NCBI RefSeq assembly: GCF_007830235.1
Contig: NZ_VLKI01000006.1
Coordinates: forward strand, 160,672 to 224,671
Length of the DNA stretch: 64,000 nt
Direction of reading: 5' to 3'
Source of the DNA: Cytobacillus oceanisediminis
Lineage (GTDB): Bacteria > Bacillota > Bacilli > Bacillales > Cytobacillaceae
Part shown: positions 33,897-42,617 of the stretch, in pieces
How the letters are laid out: every line of letters begins with the position of its first letter
How positions within the stretch are numbered: position 1 is the first letter of the stretch
Translations under genes and position numbers: made by a program
The notes under the pieces: generated by a model
Told to the model about the DNA's origin: nothing
Seen by the model: only the letters and a program-made list of their open reading frames with translations
The model's database searches: none

Positions 33897-35000
33897 ATGT
33901 ATTTAACAGAAAGTTTATTAGAAAAAATGCCGTTTCCCTATTTTTTAATAAATGGAAATTACGAGATTCTGTCTGCTTCCTTAAATGAAGATGATAAGTG
34001 GACAGGCCAATTATTTACAAACTTTTTGGCATCTGATGAAATTAGCAGCTTTAAAGTTCACTTAAACGGGAACGGATATACAGTATTAAAATTAAAACGA
34101 GGTAATAGGTACTTGCCTCATAGAATTTATCTGGTAGAAGAAGAAGAAAATCGCCATCATTTATTCTGTTTTCCTCTATCTATAGAAGACCAGGAATTCA
34201 AGAAAACTGCTGATCGTGTCGAAAAGAAGCTGCTGCAATTTAATCTTCAACTGATGGAAAAAAAGAAGTTCTTTGAAAAAACAGCAAAAGAAATTCATGA
34301 AGCTTCGCTCGAATCTGATTATATGGCCAACGTTGGGCAGCTTGCCGCTGGCATTGCACATGAGATCAGAAATCCCTTAACCACTGTAAAAGGTTTTATT
34401 CAGCTGTTAAAACCGTATTTAAACGAGATCGGCAAAGAGCAATATGCTGAAATTGCATTAGAAGAGATTAATCGTGCCAATGATATTATCTACGAATTTT
34501 TAAATGCCGCTAAGCCGCCGGAGAAGAAAAAAACAGAAATATCGCTCAATAAACTCATCAAAGAAATGACGATATTATTTGAAAGCGAAGGACATCTCCA
34601 TAATATTGATTTTTCCATACAACCTTGCGATGTCATTCCATCAGTTTTTGGTGATAACAAACAGATTAAACAGGTATTGGTGAACATTATAAAAAACGCG
34701 TTAGAAGCACTTCAAAATGTTAACAGGTCAGATGCCAGGATCCGACTATCAGCTGAAACAAAACAAGCAAAAGCCTATATAATTGTCGAGGATAACGGTC
34801 CGGGAATGTCACAGGAGACTATTGACCAATTATTCGTCCCTTTTTATACAACAAAAGAAAACGGAACAGGCATTGGCCTGTCTATTTGCAAGAAAATTGT
34901 AGAGGAACATGGGGGCAACATACTCCTCTATTCTCAGCCTGGTGCTGGAACTGTATTTAAGATTGAACTTCCACTATTTTCAAACAAGAAAAATAGTTGA
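33897..35000 (+). CDS. Cytosolic sensor histidine kinase (sporulation-kinase type)
   Basis: 367 residues without a membrane segment. An N-terminal PAS-like region (residues 1-110) is followed by a coiled part, then HisKA with AAGIAHEIRNPLTTVKGF (His about 157) and the HATPase domain with N box IIKNALEAL, G1 EDNGPGMS, F box and G2 GTGIGLSICKKIV. The H-box form is that of KinA-KinE kinases that feed the Spo0A phosphorelay. No response regulator gene is adjacent, which fits an orphan kinase. The ribosome site (TTAGGATGG) is weak. Confidence 0.85.
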   Translation: MYLTESLLEKMPFPYFLINGNYEILSASLNEDDKWTGQLFTNFLASDEISSFKVHLNGNGYTVLKLKRGNRYLPHRIYLVEEEENRHHLFCFPLSIEDQEFKKTADRVEKKLLQFNLQLMEKKKFFEKTAKEIHEASLESDYMANVGQLAAGIAHEIRNPLTTVKGFIQLLKPYLNEIGKEQYAEIALEEINRANDIIYEFLNAAKPPEKKKTEISLNKLIKEMTILFESEGHLHNIDFSIQPCDVIPSVFGDNKQIKQVLVNIIKNALEALQNVNRSDARIRLSAETKQAKAYIIVEDNGPGMSQETIDQLFVPFYTTKENGTGIGLSICKKIVEEHGGNILLYSQPGAGTVFKIELPLFSNKKNS

Positions 35001-35100
35001 TTAATTGTTCGTTAATTTGTCAAGAAATAAAAAAAATCCCCTTCGGTTAGATAGTAAACTAATAGTGGAACAAGAATTGTCTTAGCGGAAGGTGAGTCAA

Positions 35101-35295
35101 ATGAAAAATACAGAAATGATAAAAGAGCAAAGCTATATCTTCACTACTTCTGTCACCGAGGCTTCTCCGAAAGAGGATTTTTTAGTTGAACTTTTTGAAT
35201 TTTGTCCTAATATGAACTGTGATGGGTTACCAATAATAGTTGAGAAAGACTTTGATGAACTGATTGATTTCATTGAAGAAATGAAGATGAATTAA
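35101..35295 (+). CDS. Small hypothetical protein
   Basis: 64 residues, acidic, with FEFCPNMNCDGLPIIVEKDFDELIDFIEEM. I recognise no family. AAGGTGAG precedes ATG 35101 (the in-frame GTG at 35092 lies in that site), and a strong terminator follows directly, so it looks like a real monocistronic gene. The two Cys four residues apart may matter. Confidence 0.6.
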   Translation: MKNTEMIKEQSYIFTTSVTEASPKEDFLVELFEFCPNMNCDGLPIIVEKDFDELIDFIEEMKMN

Positions 35296-35327
35296 AAAAG
35301 CGATGCCATTCGGCATCGCTTTTGATC
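35296..35327 (+). terminator. Terminator after the small hypothetical gene
   Basis: AAAAGCGATGCC-attc-GGCATCGCTTTT, a 12-bp perfect stem directly after the stop codon. Confidence 0.85.
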
Positions 35328-35354
35328 TATGAAAACCGTAAATCATAATTTTTT

Positions 35355-35431
35355 GGCTATGTTAAAGCTTATAGTGGATCTTGGTACTATGTTGATCGAA
35401 GCGGAAATCAACAGGAAAGTTTAACAGAGCT
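35355..35431 (-). repeat. Dispersed MITE-like repeat, copy 6 (short form)
   Basis: About 77 bp: TTGGCTATGTTAAAGCTTATAG, GTTGATCGAAGCGGAAATCAACAGG and TTTAACAGAGCTA. It contains only the two terminal parts; the GC-rich core is absent. Its right end overlaps the TAG stop of the HesB-like selenoprotein gene. Confidence 0.75.
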
Positions 35432-35714
35432 AAATTTTTAATAACTGAAAGCGGCCTCTTCCAAAGACATCTTCCACATAATCAAGCTTGGTGCTATCAA
35501 AATGTATATAGTCACGCTCATGGATAAGCACCTCGACCCCTTCTATCTCCAGCACTTTATCTTCACTTAACGGCTGCTCTTCCAGAGACAGCTTTAATTG
35601 AGGACCGCCTCAACCAATACCCATTGAAAGACGGACATACAATTGTTCCGCAGGCTTGCCTTTCTTTTCATTTTCAATGGCATTAAAAATCACATTAATT
35701 GCATTGGCAGTCAT
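35430..35714 (-). CDS. HesB-like selenoprotein (in-frame TGA read as selenocysteine)
   Basis: 94 residues if TGA at 35612-35610 is decoded. The frame reads MTANAINVIFNAIENE...RLSMGIG-U-GGPQLKLSLEE...DKVLEIEGVEVLIHERDYIHF...VFGRGRF to TAG. HesB/IscA-type proteins have Cys in this G-x-G-G-P position, and HesB-like selenoproteins are a known family. A hairpin follows 17 bases after TGA. selA is present in the same window. The reading continues with good family sequence for 60 codons beyond TGA, so simple decay is unlikely. Start ATG 35714; the AGAGGTGA site is rather distant (13 bases). Likely role: iron-sulfur or redox chemistry, unproven. Confidence 0.78.
35573..35592 (-). promoter_or_regulatory. 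Putative bacterial SECIS hairpin in the HesB-like gene
   Basis: Minus strand GCTG-T-CTCT-GGA-AGAG-CAGC: eight base pairs, a bulged T (U) and a three-base loop beginning with GG. The loop begins 26 bases after the TGA, inside the 16-37 base window and with the loop G described for bacterial SECIS elements. Confidence 0.65.
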
Positions 35715-35903
35715 CTTAACATTTGATTCACCTCTTTTAAGATATTTTTCTTTATTTTACCCATGATTGAGTAAAAGAAACGACAAGAATCGCCATAAAA
35801 AAATAAATTTTAAAAATATAAGGAAAAATGTATAAATTTATATTATATTAAATTTAAGCCTATTGATATATTTTTATGCCTACACATGAAGGGGATTACT
35901 TTT

Positions 35904-37064
35904 ATGAAAATAAAAAAAACATTATTGTTTTCCACACTTTTTTGCTCTGCATTAGTATTACTTTCATTCTTTTTGATTTTTAAAATGTATACAGAAAATA
36001 AAGCTGCTGCTGCAGCCAAAAAACCTGCTCAATTTCATTTCCAGGCCCGGGAATCTGTCATGGTAAGCAAAGGGCTAAAGGAGGAGGCAACTCTTGGGGC
36101 AATTGGCGATATTCTCATCCATGACTGGGTGTATAAAGATGCAAAAACACAAGCCAGCTATGACTTCAAGCCAATGTTCGAACATATAAAACCAATACTG
36201 GGAGAGCCTGACCTTCTTCTAGCGAATCAAGAAACCATTTTGGGCGGAACGGCCATTGGTGTTTCCAGTTACCCGATGTTCAACAGTCCCCAGGAGGTGG
36301 GAGATGCCCTGATGAATGCGGGAATTGATATTGTTTCAACAGCAAATAATCACTCACTGGATAAAGGTGAAGAAGGCCTTAAAGCTTCACTGGACTATAT
36401 GGATCAAATTGGATTGCCCCATGTGGGAACAAGCAGGTCTGCAAACGAGCGGCAAACATTAAAAATCATGAATATAAACGGCATTAAAGCCGCTTATCTA
36501 TCATATACCTATGGTACAAATGGCATTCCTGTCCCAAAAGGAAAAGATTATCTTGTTAATTTAATTGATAAACCTTTAATGCAGGAGGAAATTCACCGGG
36601 CTAAAAATGAAGCAGACATCGTTGTCATGAGCCTGCATTGGGGAAATGAATACCAGCTCCAGCCAACGGATGAGCAAAAGGAGCTGGCGAAGTATCTTGT
36701 TGATGAAGGTGTTGATATTATATTTGGCCACCACCCGCATGTACTCCAGCCCATGGAATGGATTGAAGCTAAAGATGGACGAAAATCCCTCATCGTATAT
36801 TCCCTTGGCAATTTCCTGTCAGGCCAAATGCATGATTATAAAGATATCGGCGGCCTGGCAACAGTGCATATAACTAAATATATTGACCAAAAGGGCGTCA
36901 AAATCGAACTTTCCAATCCAAGTTTCTTTCCAACCTATGTGAGCAATAAACAGCTGAAAAATTATCGAATCGTCCCTTTAAAGGAAGCTGGCAGCTATGG
37001 GATGAAAAATGCAGAATCCAAGTACAACGAAATTCAGAAACATATGCTTGGAAAGCTGCACTAA
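35904..37064 (+). CDS. CapA/PgsA-family extracellular protein
   Basis: 386 residues with an N-terminal membrane anchor (LLFSTLFCSALVLLSFFLIFKM). GAIGDILIHDWVY, LANQETILGG, STANNHSLDKGEEGL, MSLHWGNEYQLQPT and IFGHHPHVLQPMEW are the metallophosphatase-like motifs of CapA proteins, linked to poly-gamma-glutamate capsule synthesis. No capBC partner is adjacent, so a capsule role is uncertain. ATG 35904 with AAGGGG is preferred to ATG 35886. Confidence 0.87.
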   Translation: MKIKKTLLFSTLFCSALVLLSFFLIFKMYTENKAAAAAKKPAQFHFQARESVMVSKGLKEEATLGAIGDILIHDWVYKDAKTQASYDFKPMFEHIKPILGEPDLLLANQETILGGTAIGVSSYPMFNSPQEVGDALMNAGIDIVSTANNHSLDKGEEGLKASLDYMDQIGLPHVGTSRSANERQTLKIMNINGIKAAYLSYTYGTNGIPVPKGKDYLVNLIDKPLMQEEIHRAKNEADIVVMSLHWGNEYQLQPTDEQKELAKYLVDEGVDIIFGHHPHVLQPMEWIEAKDGRKSLIVYSLGNFLSGQMHDYKDIGGLATVHITKYIDQKGVKIELSNPSFFPTYVSNKQLKNYRIVPLKEAGSYGMKNAESKYNEIQKHMLGKLH

Positions 37065-37090
37065 AGCGCCTTGACCAGGCGCTTTTTAAT
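37063..37090 (+). terminator. Terminator after the CapA-family gene
   Basis: AAAGCGCCT-tgacc-AGGCGCTTT followed by TTAAT, starting within the stop codon region. Confidence 0.85.
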
Positions 37091-37135
37091 GTGAGAAAAA
37101 TGTAAAATAACCTATAGGTCAAAAGGGTGATGATG

Positions 37136-37951
37136 ATGGACGTCTCTCATATGAAGAAAAAAGAATTTGTCTATTTACAGCTGAGCATTTTTCTGGCTGT
37201 TCTTCTGCTTTTTCAATTTAAGCTTTTTATTTTTGCTTTTCTCCTCACTTTTGCACTTATTCTTTTTTTAGTTTTTACTTCACGGCAAGAGCGTGTATTT
37301 TCCTGGACCATTGCCGCTTATTTGACCGGCAATCTTTTATTTTTGTATGGAGACAGGCTGCTTGATGAACTGCCTTTTCACACTTATATATTATTGATCC
37401 TTAACCGTGTTCTGTTAATAATACCTATCCTGCTTCTTATATATGTTAGTAAGAAATTTAATAAGTCTGCAAATCGCTATTGGCAAAAACCTAGCTGGGA
37501 TGCCCGAATTTATTTTCCGTTTATATGGAGAGGGTTTCATTCGCTTTCAACTAAAGGATTTTTGATTATAGCTCTGATTATGAATAGCGTTATTTTAGCC
37601 CCTGCCATTTTATCAGCTGATATTCCTTTTGTGACTGATTTATTTGTATTCCTAATTGGCTTTTCCGTTGTAAATGCATTTATGGAGGAACTTTTATGGA
37701 GGGGTATTCTATTAACTAGGATGGCAGACCTGGCAGGAGAAAAAGCCGCTGTCATTTTCTCCGGAATTTCTTTTGGATTTTCCCATTTGATGCTTGGTTA
37801 CTCTCTTGCTGTATGTCTCTTATTTGCCATAGGAGGGGTATTCTATGGAGCCATAACAGTCAAATCTGGCAGCATGATCCCCGCTATACTTTGGCATGCC
37901 GTAATCAACGTATTAATGATCCTTAGCGGCTTCATCCCATTTTCAGGATAA
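37136..37951 (+). CDS. CPBP-family intramembrane metalloprotease
   Basis: About 271 residues, seven to eight hydrophobic segments. The Abi/CPBP motifs are visible: NAFMEELLWRGILL (EExxxR), FGFSHLMLG and WHAVINVL. The family includes Rce1-like proteases and bacteriocin-immunity proteins. Four in-frame starts (GTG 37127, ATG 37130, 37133, 37136) follow AAAAGGG; 37136 gives the best spacing. The substrate is unknown. Confidence 0.87.
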   Translation: MDVSHMKKKEFVYLQLSIFLAVLLLFQFKLFIFAFLLTFALILFLVFTSRQERVFSWTIAAYLTGNLLFLYGDRLLDELPFHTYILLILNRVLLIIPILLLIYVSKKFNKSANRYWQKPSWDARIYFPFIWRGFHSLSTKGFLIIALIMNSVILAPAILSADIPFVTDLFVFLIGFSVVNAFMEELLWRGILLTRMADLAGEKAAVIFSGISFGFSHLMLGYSLAVCLLFAIGGVFYGAITVKSGSMIPAILWHAVINVLMILSGFIPFSG

Positions 37952-37988
37952 AAAAAGGAGTACTTGCAGTTTTTATGCAAGTACTCCT
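37950..37988 (-). terminator. Terminator between CPBP gene and small membrane protein gene
   Basis: AGGAGTACTTGC (37957-37968) pairs with GCAAGTACTCCT (37977-37988). On the minus strand it is followed by TTTTTTTAT, so it mainly serves the minus-strand gene; it can act for both. Confidence 0.82.
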
Positions 37989-37996
37989 ACTTTATC

Positions 37997-38257
37997 TTAG
38001 TGCGCTCCTCCGAAAATCATTTCCTGCAGAAAAATCATTCCGACAGAAAGCAAAACCAATACTGCCATCAACGGGACAAAAAGATTTTTATTTTTATGAA
38101 AAACAGAAACGAGGATAAAATACAAAAGTGCAGAAACTGCTACAAAGCTCCCTGCTTCTATTAGTTTTTTTACACCGCTGGTTTGGATAAACATCTGCAG
38201 GGCAATCCCCGCAAACAATATGGCACCCAAAAAATTAAAAAACCGATAGGAAATCAT
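37997..38257 (-). CDS. Small hypothetical membrane protein
   Basis: 86 residues from ATG 38257 (AGAGGTGAT upstream). Three hydrophobic segments: FFNFLGAILFAGIALQMFI, VAVSALLYFILVSVF and LFVPLMAVLVLLSVGMIFL. No family recognised. It is flanked by a good ribosome site and a terminator, so probably expressed. Confidence 0.65.
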   Translation of the reverse strand: MISYRFFNFLGAILFAGIALQMFIQTSGVKKLIEAGSFVAVSALLYFILVSVFHKNKNLFVPLMAVLVLLSVGMIFLQEMIFGGAH

Positions 38258-38385
38258 CTTATCACCTCTATAAAGAATTAAATGAATTACCATGAAACTT
38301 GGATGGACTGTTCAAATTGAATCATTCGCACTTAAATAAAATCTAGCCTATACTATTACTATCACCCAAGAGGAGGAGTTTCAAA

Positions 38386-38676
38386 ATGAAAATACATATT
38401 AACGATCAGGCTGCCGCATGGTATCAAGAAGAAATGCTCTTAAACAAGGGTGACTACGTCCGCTTTTTTGCAAGATACGGTGGCTGCAGCACCGTCCAGC
38501 AGGGATTTTCACTGGGCGTCTCCAACGAACAGCCCCACAATGCAGGTGTACAAACTGAAAAAGACGGAATCACTTATTTTATAGAAGAAAAAGACCTTTG
38601 GTATTTCGATAATCATGATCTATTCGTAGAATTTAATGAAAAAGCGAAGGAACCAGAATTTAAATACGATAAGTAA
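38386..38676 (+). CDS. yneR: HesB/YneR-family protein
   Basis: 96 residues. KGDYVRFFARYGGCSTVQQGFSLGVS and the C-terminal YFIEEKDLWYFDNHDLFVEFNEKAKEPEFKY match YneR, a HesB/IscA-like protein of unknown function. It keeps a Cys in GGCS. AGAGGAGG precedes ATG. Its place next to yneQ and yneP is the conserved Bacillus order. The selenoprotein at 35.4 kb is a second, different HesB-like protein. Confidence 0.88.
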   Translation: MKIHINDQAAAWYQEEMLLNKGDYVRFFARYGGCSTVQQGFSLGVSNEQPHNAGVQTEKDGITYFIEEKDLWYFDNHDLFVEFNEKAKEPEFKYDK

Positions 38677-38733
38677 GGACGGAAGCAGACCAAGTCTGCT
38701 TCTATTCTTATGTTTTAAATCAGTGACGTTTTT

Positions 38734-39060
38734 TCAGCGTGCCGCCTCGTCATTTCCAAATTCCTTAAATCGTTTTAAATGATCCATGAGCTGTTCCTTC
38801 TTTAAAATTTCTGCTTGTCTTTCACCGATTAAATCAAAGTGTGAGTAACCATCTTTTCGGCGGTCGATCCACTCTGGCTTTAGGCCATGTTTTTCACCCC
38901 ATGCGATTAATTTCTCCATATCAGAACAGCCGACCTTTGTGACTGTTTTACATCCAGGGAAGCGATCATCAATCCAATAATGGGTCAGGAAGGCAATTTC
39001 TCCTTGGTCTATTTTCATTTTCCATTCACGAAGCTCTTTTTTCCGAAGGCCGAAAGCCAT
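38734..39060 (-). CDS. yneQ: YneQ-like protein
   Basis: 108 residues. MAFGLRKKELREWKMKIDQGEIAFLTHYWIDDRFPGCKTVTKVGC followed by HGLKPEWIDRRKDGYSHFDLIGE. The family has no known function. The start at 39060 is chosen because GGAG lies six bases before it; the ATG at 39072 lies in that site. Conserved neighbour of yneP and yneR. Confidence 0.82.
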   Translation of the reverse strand: MAFGLRKKELREWKMKIDQGEIAFLTHYWIDDRFPGCKTVTKVGCSDMEKLIAWGEKHGLKPEWIDRRKDGYSHFDLIGERQAEILKKEQLMDHLKRFKEFGNDEAAR

Positions 39061-39097
39061 GTCATTCTCCATCCTTTACATAAACAGCAATCCACTA

Positions 39098-39535
39098 TTA
39101 GCTTATAGCCTCTTCTGGCTGCTTTTTAACTTTTTCGTATGCTTCGTGCCAGTCCGGATACTTCTTTTTGATTGATATCGGGCGGAAGGAATCCTTTTTG
39201 ACGCATACATGCTTCGAAGAGCCTGTGACAGCAAGCTCTCCCTCGTCATTAAAAATTTCATAGCCATAGCTGACACGGAAGCCGTCATATTCTTCAATCC
39301 ATGTCTTAATTGTAGCTATTTGTCCATAACGGAGCGGCTTTTTGTAGGATGCCTGAATATCCAGTACTGGAGAAATGATTCCATCCTGTTCCATTTCGGC
39401 ATAGCTGAATCCCAGGTCTTTAATGATCTGGGTCCGACCGAGTTCCATCCAAATCAGGTAGTTCGCATGATAAACGACGCCCATCTGGTCTGTTTCTGCA
39501 TATCTGACTTCCACTTCTTTTGTTGATATTAACAT
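39098..39535 (-). CDS. yneP: Hot-dog-fold acyl-CoA thioesterase
   Basis: 145 residues. VRYAETDQMGVVYHANYLIWMELGRT is the 4-hydroxybenzoyl-CoA thioesterase motif with catalytic Asp (AETDQMG). Hydrolyses acyl-CoA in the cytosol; the physiological acyl group is unknown. The start lies two bases after the stop of the AAA+ gene, so the two are probably co-transcribed. Confidence 0.9.
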   Translation of the reverse strand: MLISTKEVEVRYAETDQMGVVYHANYLIWMELGRTQIIKDLGFSYAEMEQDGIISPVLDIQASYKKPLRYGQIATIKTWIEEYDGFRVSYGYEIFNDEGELAVTGSSKHVCVKKDSFRPISIKKKYPDWHEAYEKVKKQPEEAIS

Positions 39536-39537
39536 TG

Positions 39538-41856
39538 CTAGTCCCCTTTTCTCATCTTATTTAAAGCTGTCTCGAAGTCCTCTCTCTCCAGTATGCTAAC
39601 CTGCTCATGATCTTGATCGATGCTCAGTTCTGAAACCATTCTCATGGCCTGTGCCTGGATCACTTCATCCGCAAGGTTTGCAGCAAAACGGCCGTTCCCA
39701 TTAATCGTTATTTCAGATAAGGTGCTCATCAGATAATCCTTTGCCCGCTCCGTTAGCCTGTATTCGTACTGGTCAGCGTAAGATACGATGATTTCCAAAA
39801 GCTCACCGGTTGAATAATCATTGAAATGAAAAAAATTTTTAAACCGGGATTTTAACCCTGGATTGCTGTTCAGCAGCCTTTCCATTTCATTTGGATATCC
39901 TGCTAAAACAACGACAAGGTTTTCATTATGTTTTGTCATTTCATCCACTAATGTATCAATGACTTCTTTCCCGAAATCTCCTGAAGTTTGGGATAACAGC
40001 GAGTAGGCCTCATCTATAAATAGAACGCCGCCCAAAGCTTCTCTTATCTTTTTCTTTGTTTTTATCGTTGTTTGGCCGACATAGCCAGCCACAAAATCTG
40101 CCCGGCTAGCAACCATTAGATGCCCTCTTTTCAGAAAGCCGCAATCCTTCAGCAGTTCTGCATATATTTTTGCAACTGTTGTTTTACCCGTCCCTGGATT
40201 CCCTGTAAATACGGAATGCAGTTGAATCGGTACGACAGGCAGTCCTTTCTCGCGACGTATCTGCTGCATTTTTACAAAAGAAACAAGATTCTTAACCTCT
40301 GCTTTAACCGTCTCGAGGCCAATTAATTGATCAAACTGCTCATGAGGATCCATTTGTTGTTCCTCATCTTCGCTTTCAAAATCTTCTTTCTCCAGAAGTG
40401 TATATGCCATGATGTTTTGATCGGTTTTTGATTGGGATCCTTTTTTAAAAATGGCATCCAAAACTATATTTCTGACAGTCCGGGCATTGCCAAACGTGTC
40501 ATCCACCCGCTCTTTTTCAATCCGTTTGCCAAGCTCTATTTTTGCACCTTCTGTCAGAACATAGTCATTATCAGCGGCAAGCTTTTCTGCAATCAAGAGA
40601 AGCTCCTCATTTGAATAATCAGGCAGTGCAATAAAGTTTGATTCCGGAAAACGGCTACGCAAACCGGGATTGCTGTCCAGAAATTGCCTCATTTCTTCAG
40701 GATAGCCGGCCATAATAACCGCGAACTTGCCTCCGTACTCTGTCCCTGTCATGAGTGAAACGAGTGTATCGATTGCGGTTTGCCCGTAGTCGCTTCCAGT
40801 CTGTCCCTCCCGTTTTAAACTATAGGCTTCATCGATAAACAGAACTCCTCCAATTGCTTTTTCAACTGCTGACCTGACATTTTCTTCTGTTTGACCGACA
40901 AATCCGCCCACTAGCTGTGAGCGGTCAGCCTCGATTACCTCTTCACGCGGCAGTACACCAAGACTGTGGTAAATTTTAGCCAGAAGCCGTGCAATCGTTG
41001 TTTTTCCTGTTCCCGGATTGCCGGTCAATATCATATTAAGGCTAAGTTCATCTCTGGTTTGAAAACCAAGTGATTTCCGTTCATTTTGATATTTTAAGAA
41101 ACGGTAAAAGTCATGGACCCTGCTCTTAACCGTCTTTAACCCAACCATTTCATTTAACTCATCCAGTGGATCTTTTTCTGAATCCGTTTCATCTTCATCA
41201 GCTTCAAAAACTTCTTTCCATTCTTCCTGTAGCTGTTTAATCTCCATGAGATGCTTTTTCATATCTGTGTAGTAAGTAGAAGTATGAAATACGCCAGAGA
41301 TGGATTGTTCATATTCTTCTGATGCCTTTAAGAGCAAAGCTGTTTCTTCAATTGCTTTCTCTAGGATTGCAGAAAGTTTGTGATACTCAGGACCCTGATA
41401 AGCTTTAATTTTCTTATTGAGATCATCCTGCTCATCATCAGCCTTATTTATAAAACTGCGGCAAATTTCGATAAACTGTTCTGCCGTTTTCTTTTTTGCA
41501 GCCCTGTTGTCCGTTTCTCGGATCGGAGGAAAAGTCAGTCCCTCCAGAACATTTGACTTGGTTTTCCATTCTGATTTTCCCAATTGAGCAACAGCCTTAA
41601 GATTTTCAGGATCCAGATCGACTGCCTTTTGAAGCCACGCAGTCCCAAGATTATCGCCAATGAATTTATGGCATCTTGAAAGCCCTGCTAATGTTAATAA
41701 TTCAGAAAGGAGCTTAGGCTCTTTCTCTTCATTCAAGTTTTTAATAAAATAAAGCAAATCCGCTTCATTCTGTATGTATCCCTTATAATCAAGTTCATTT
41801 TTCCATTCCTGAACCTGCTCATCGGCTGTTTTTTGCTGTCTATACTGTTGTGCCAC
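39538..41856 (-). CDS. Tandem AAA+ ATPase, CbbX/SpoVK type
   Basis: 772 residues. A helical TPR-like N-terminal region (about 1-225) is followed by two CbbX-type AAA+ modules: Walker A TGNPGTGKTTIARLLAKIY (about 274) with VLFIDEAYSLKR, and TGNPGTGKTTVAKIYAELL (about 548) with VLFIDEAYSLL, each with a downstream arginine-finger region (LRSRFPESNF, LKSRFKNFF). SpoVK of B. subtilis has one such module and is needed in sporulation; double versions occur in other Bacillaceae. Start GTG 41856. It shares a transcript with the thioesterase gene. Substrate unknown. Confidence 0.87.
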   Translation of the reverse strand: MAQQYRQQKTADEQVQEWKNELDYKGYIQNEADLLYFIKNLNEEKEPKLLSELLTLAGLSRCHKFIGDNLGTAWLQKAVDLDPENLKAVAQLGKSEWKTKSNVLEGLTFPPIRETDNRAAKKKTAEQFIEICRSFINKADDEQDDLNKKIKAYQGPEYHKLSAILEKAIEETALLLKASEEYEQSISGVFHTSTYYTDMKKHLMEIKQLQEEWKEVFEADEDETDSEKDPLDELNEMVGLKTVKSRVHDFYRFLKYQNERKSLGFQTRDELSLNMILTGNPGTGKTTIARLLAKIYHSLGVLPREEVIEADRSQLVGGFVGQTEENVRSAVEKAIGGVLFIDEAYSLKREGQTGSDYGQTAIDTLVSLMTGTEYGGKFAVIMAGYPEEMRQFLDSNPGLRSRFPESNFIALPDYSNEELLLIAEKLAADNDYVLTEGAKIELGKRIEKERVDDTFGNARTVRNIVLDAIFKKGSQSKTDQNIMAYTLLEKEDFESEDEEQQMDPHEQFDQLIGLETVKAEVKNLVSFVKMQQIRREKGLPVVPIQLHSVFTGNPGTGKTTVAKIYAELLKDCGFLKRGHLMVASRADFVAGYVGQTTIKTKKKIREALGGVLFIDEAYSLLSQTSGDFGKEVIDTLVDEMTKHNENLVVVLAGYPNEMERLLNSNPGLKSRFKNFFHFNDYSTGELLEIIVSYADQYEYRLTERAKDYLMSTLSEITINGNGRFAANLADEVIQAQAMRMVSELSIDQDHEQVSILEREDFETALNKMRKGD

Positions 41857-41948
41857 TATTCATCACTTCTCTTCTTAGTTTCCACAACTTATCTTACCAT
41901 ATTTCTTCTCTAATCTATAAGGAAGCGCTCTTTTAAACTTTTTTTGAG

Positions 41949-41983
41949 ATGAAAAGACCCAATCAAATTTGATCAGGTCTTTT
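41949..41983 (-). terminator. Terminator after tlp
   Basis: Minus strand AAAAGACCTGATCAAATTTGATTGGGTCTTTTC, imperfect stem ending in a T-run, directly downstream of the tlp stop. Confidence 0.8.
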
Positions 41984-41997
41984 CGGCAGATTTTTTA

Positions 41998-42243
41998 TTA
42001 ATAGTTGTCTTCGTTGTACCCGTTTTGCTGCGCCTGATATTCATCTTTTATCTCGGATCGGAGCGAAGCAAGGCTTTCGCGGCGGCGCTCATTTTTTGCT
42101 TCGATTCTGGCAAGGTCCTCGGCATTTGCAAACTTCATCGATTCCTCCGCTTCGTCCATATTTTCAATCGTATGGACAATCATGGATTGAAGCTTTTCTA
42201 CATTATCGCTTCGGTCATCTGGATTGGGTTTGTTATGTGCCAT
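41998..42243 (-). CDS. tlp: Small acid-soluble spore protein Tlp
   Basis: 81 residues. [32 protein letters not shown] is the Tlp signature. Spore-core protein made in the forespore. GGGAGGAA before ATG 42243. It lies downstream of sspN on the same strand, as in B. subtilis, where sspN and tlp form an operon. Confidence 0.94.
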   Translation of the reverse strand: MAHNKPNPDDRSDNVEKLQSMIVHTIENMDEAEESMKFANAEDLARIEAKNERRRESLASLRSEIKDEYQAQQNGYNEDNY

Positions 42244-42353
42244 AGTAAGTTCCTCCCTTACATGAGTGATGGTACAAAATTAGTTTGTGAATCAGCAGAA
42301 AATTTATCTGCGGAAAAGTGTGGGTATCTTGCCTTTAGAGAACTTGATTATCT

Positions 42354-42400
42354 ATCCAAAAAAAACAGAAAACCCGCCGCAGGGGGAAGCGGCAGGCAAA
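42354..42400 (-). terminator. Terminator after sspN
   Basis: Minus strand GCCTGCCGC-ttccccct-GCGGCGGGT followed by TTTCTGTTTTTTTT, 12 bases after the sspN stop. It would separate sspN from tlp or reduce tlp expression. Confidence 0.82.
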
Positions 42401-42411
42401 TTACCTGTTTA

Positions 42412-42555
42412 TTATTCACCTTTTGTTTGTATCACTTGTGCATGCTTACCGGATGTATCCTGCATTTTCTTGCCTTTATTTCCGCCAAAACCACGTGATT
42501 GTGTGCCGATATGATTGGGAACAAAATGCTCCGGATGCCTTTTCGGATTGCTCAT
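42412..42555 (-). CDS. sspN: Small acid-soluble spore protein N
   Basis: 47 residues: [19 protein letters not shown], then [17 protein letters not shown] and the end VIQTKGE. This matches SspN in length and in the GNKGKKM-DTSG-QTKGE pattern. GGAGGG lies before ATG 42555. Forespore protein of the core. Confidence 0.92.
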   Translation of the reverse strand: MSNPKRHPEHFVPNHIGTQSRGFGGNKGKKMQDTSGKHAQVIQTKGE

Positions 42556-42617
42556 TAAAATCCCTCCTCATTTAAAGTATGGTCCGATGAAGAGGGTTTC
42601 ATGAATGGGAAGTACTG

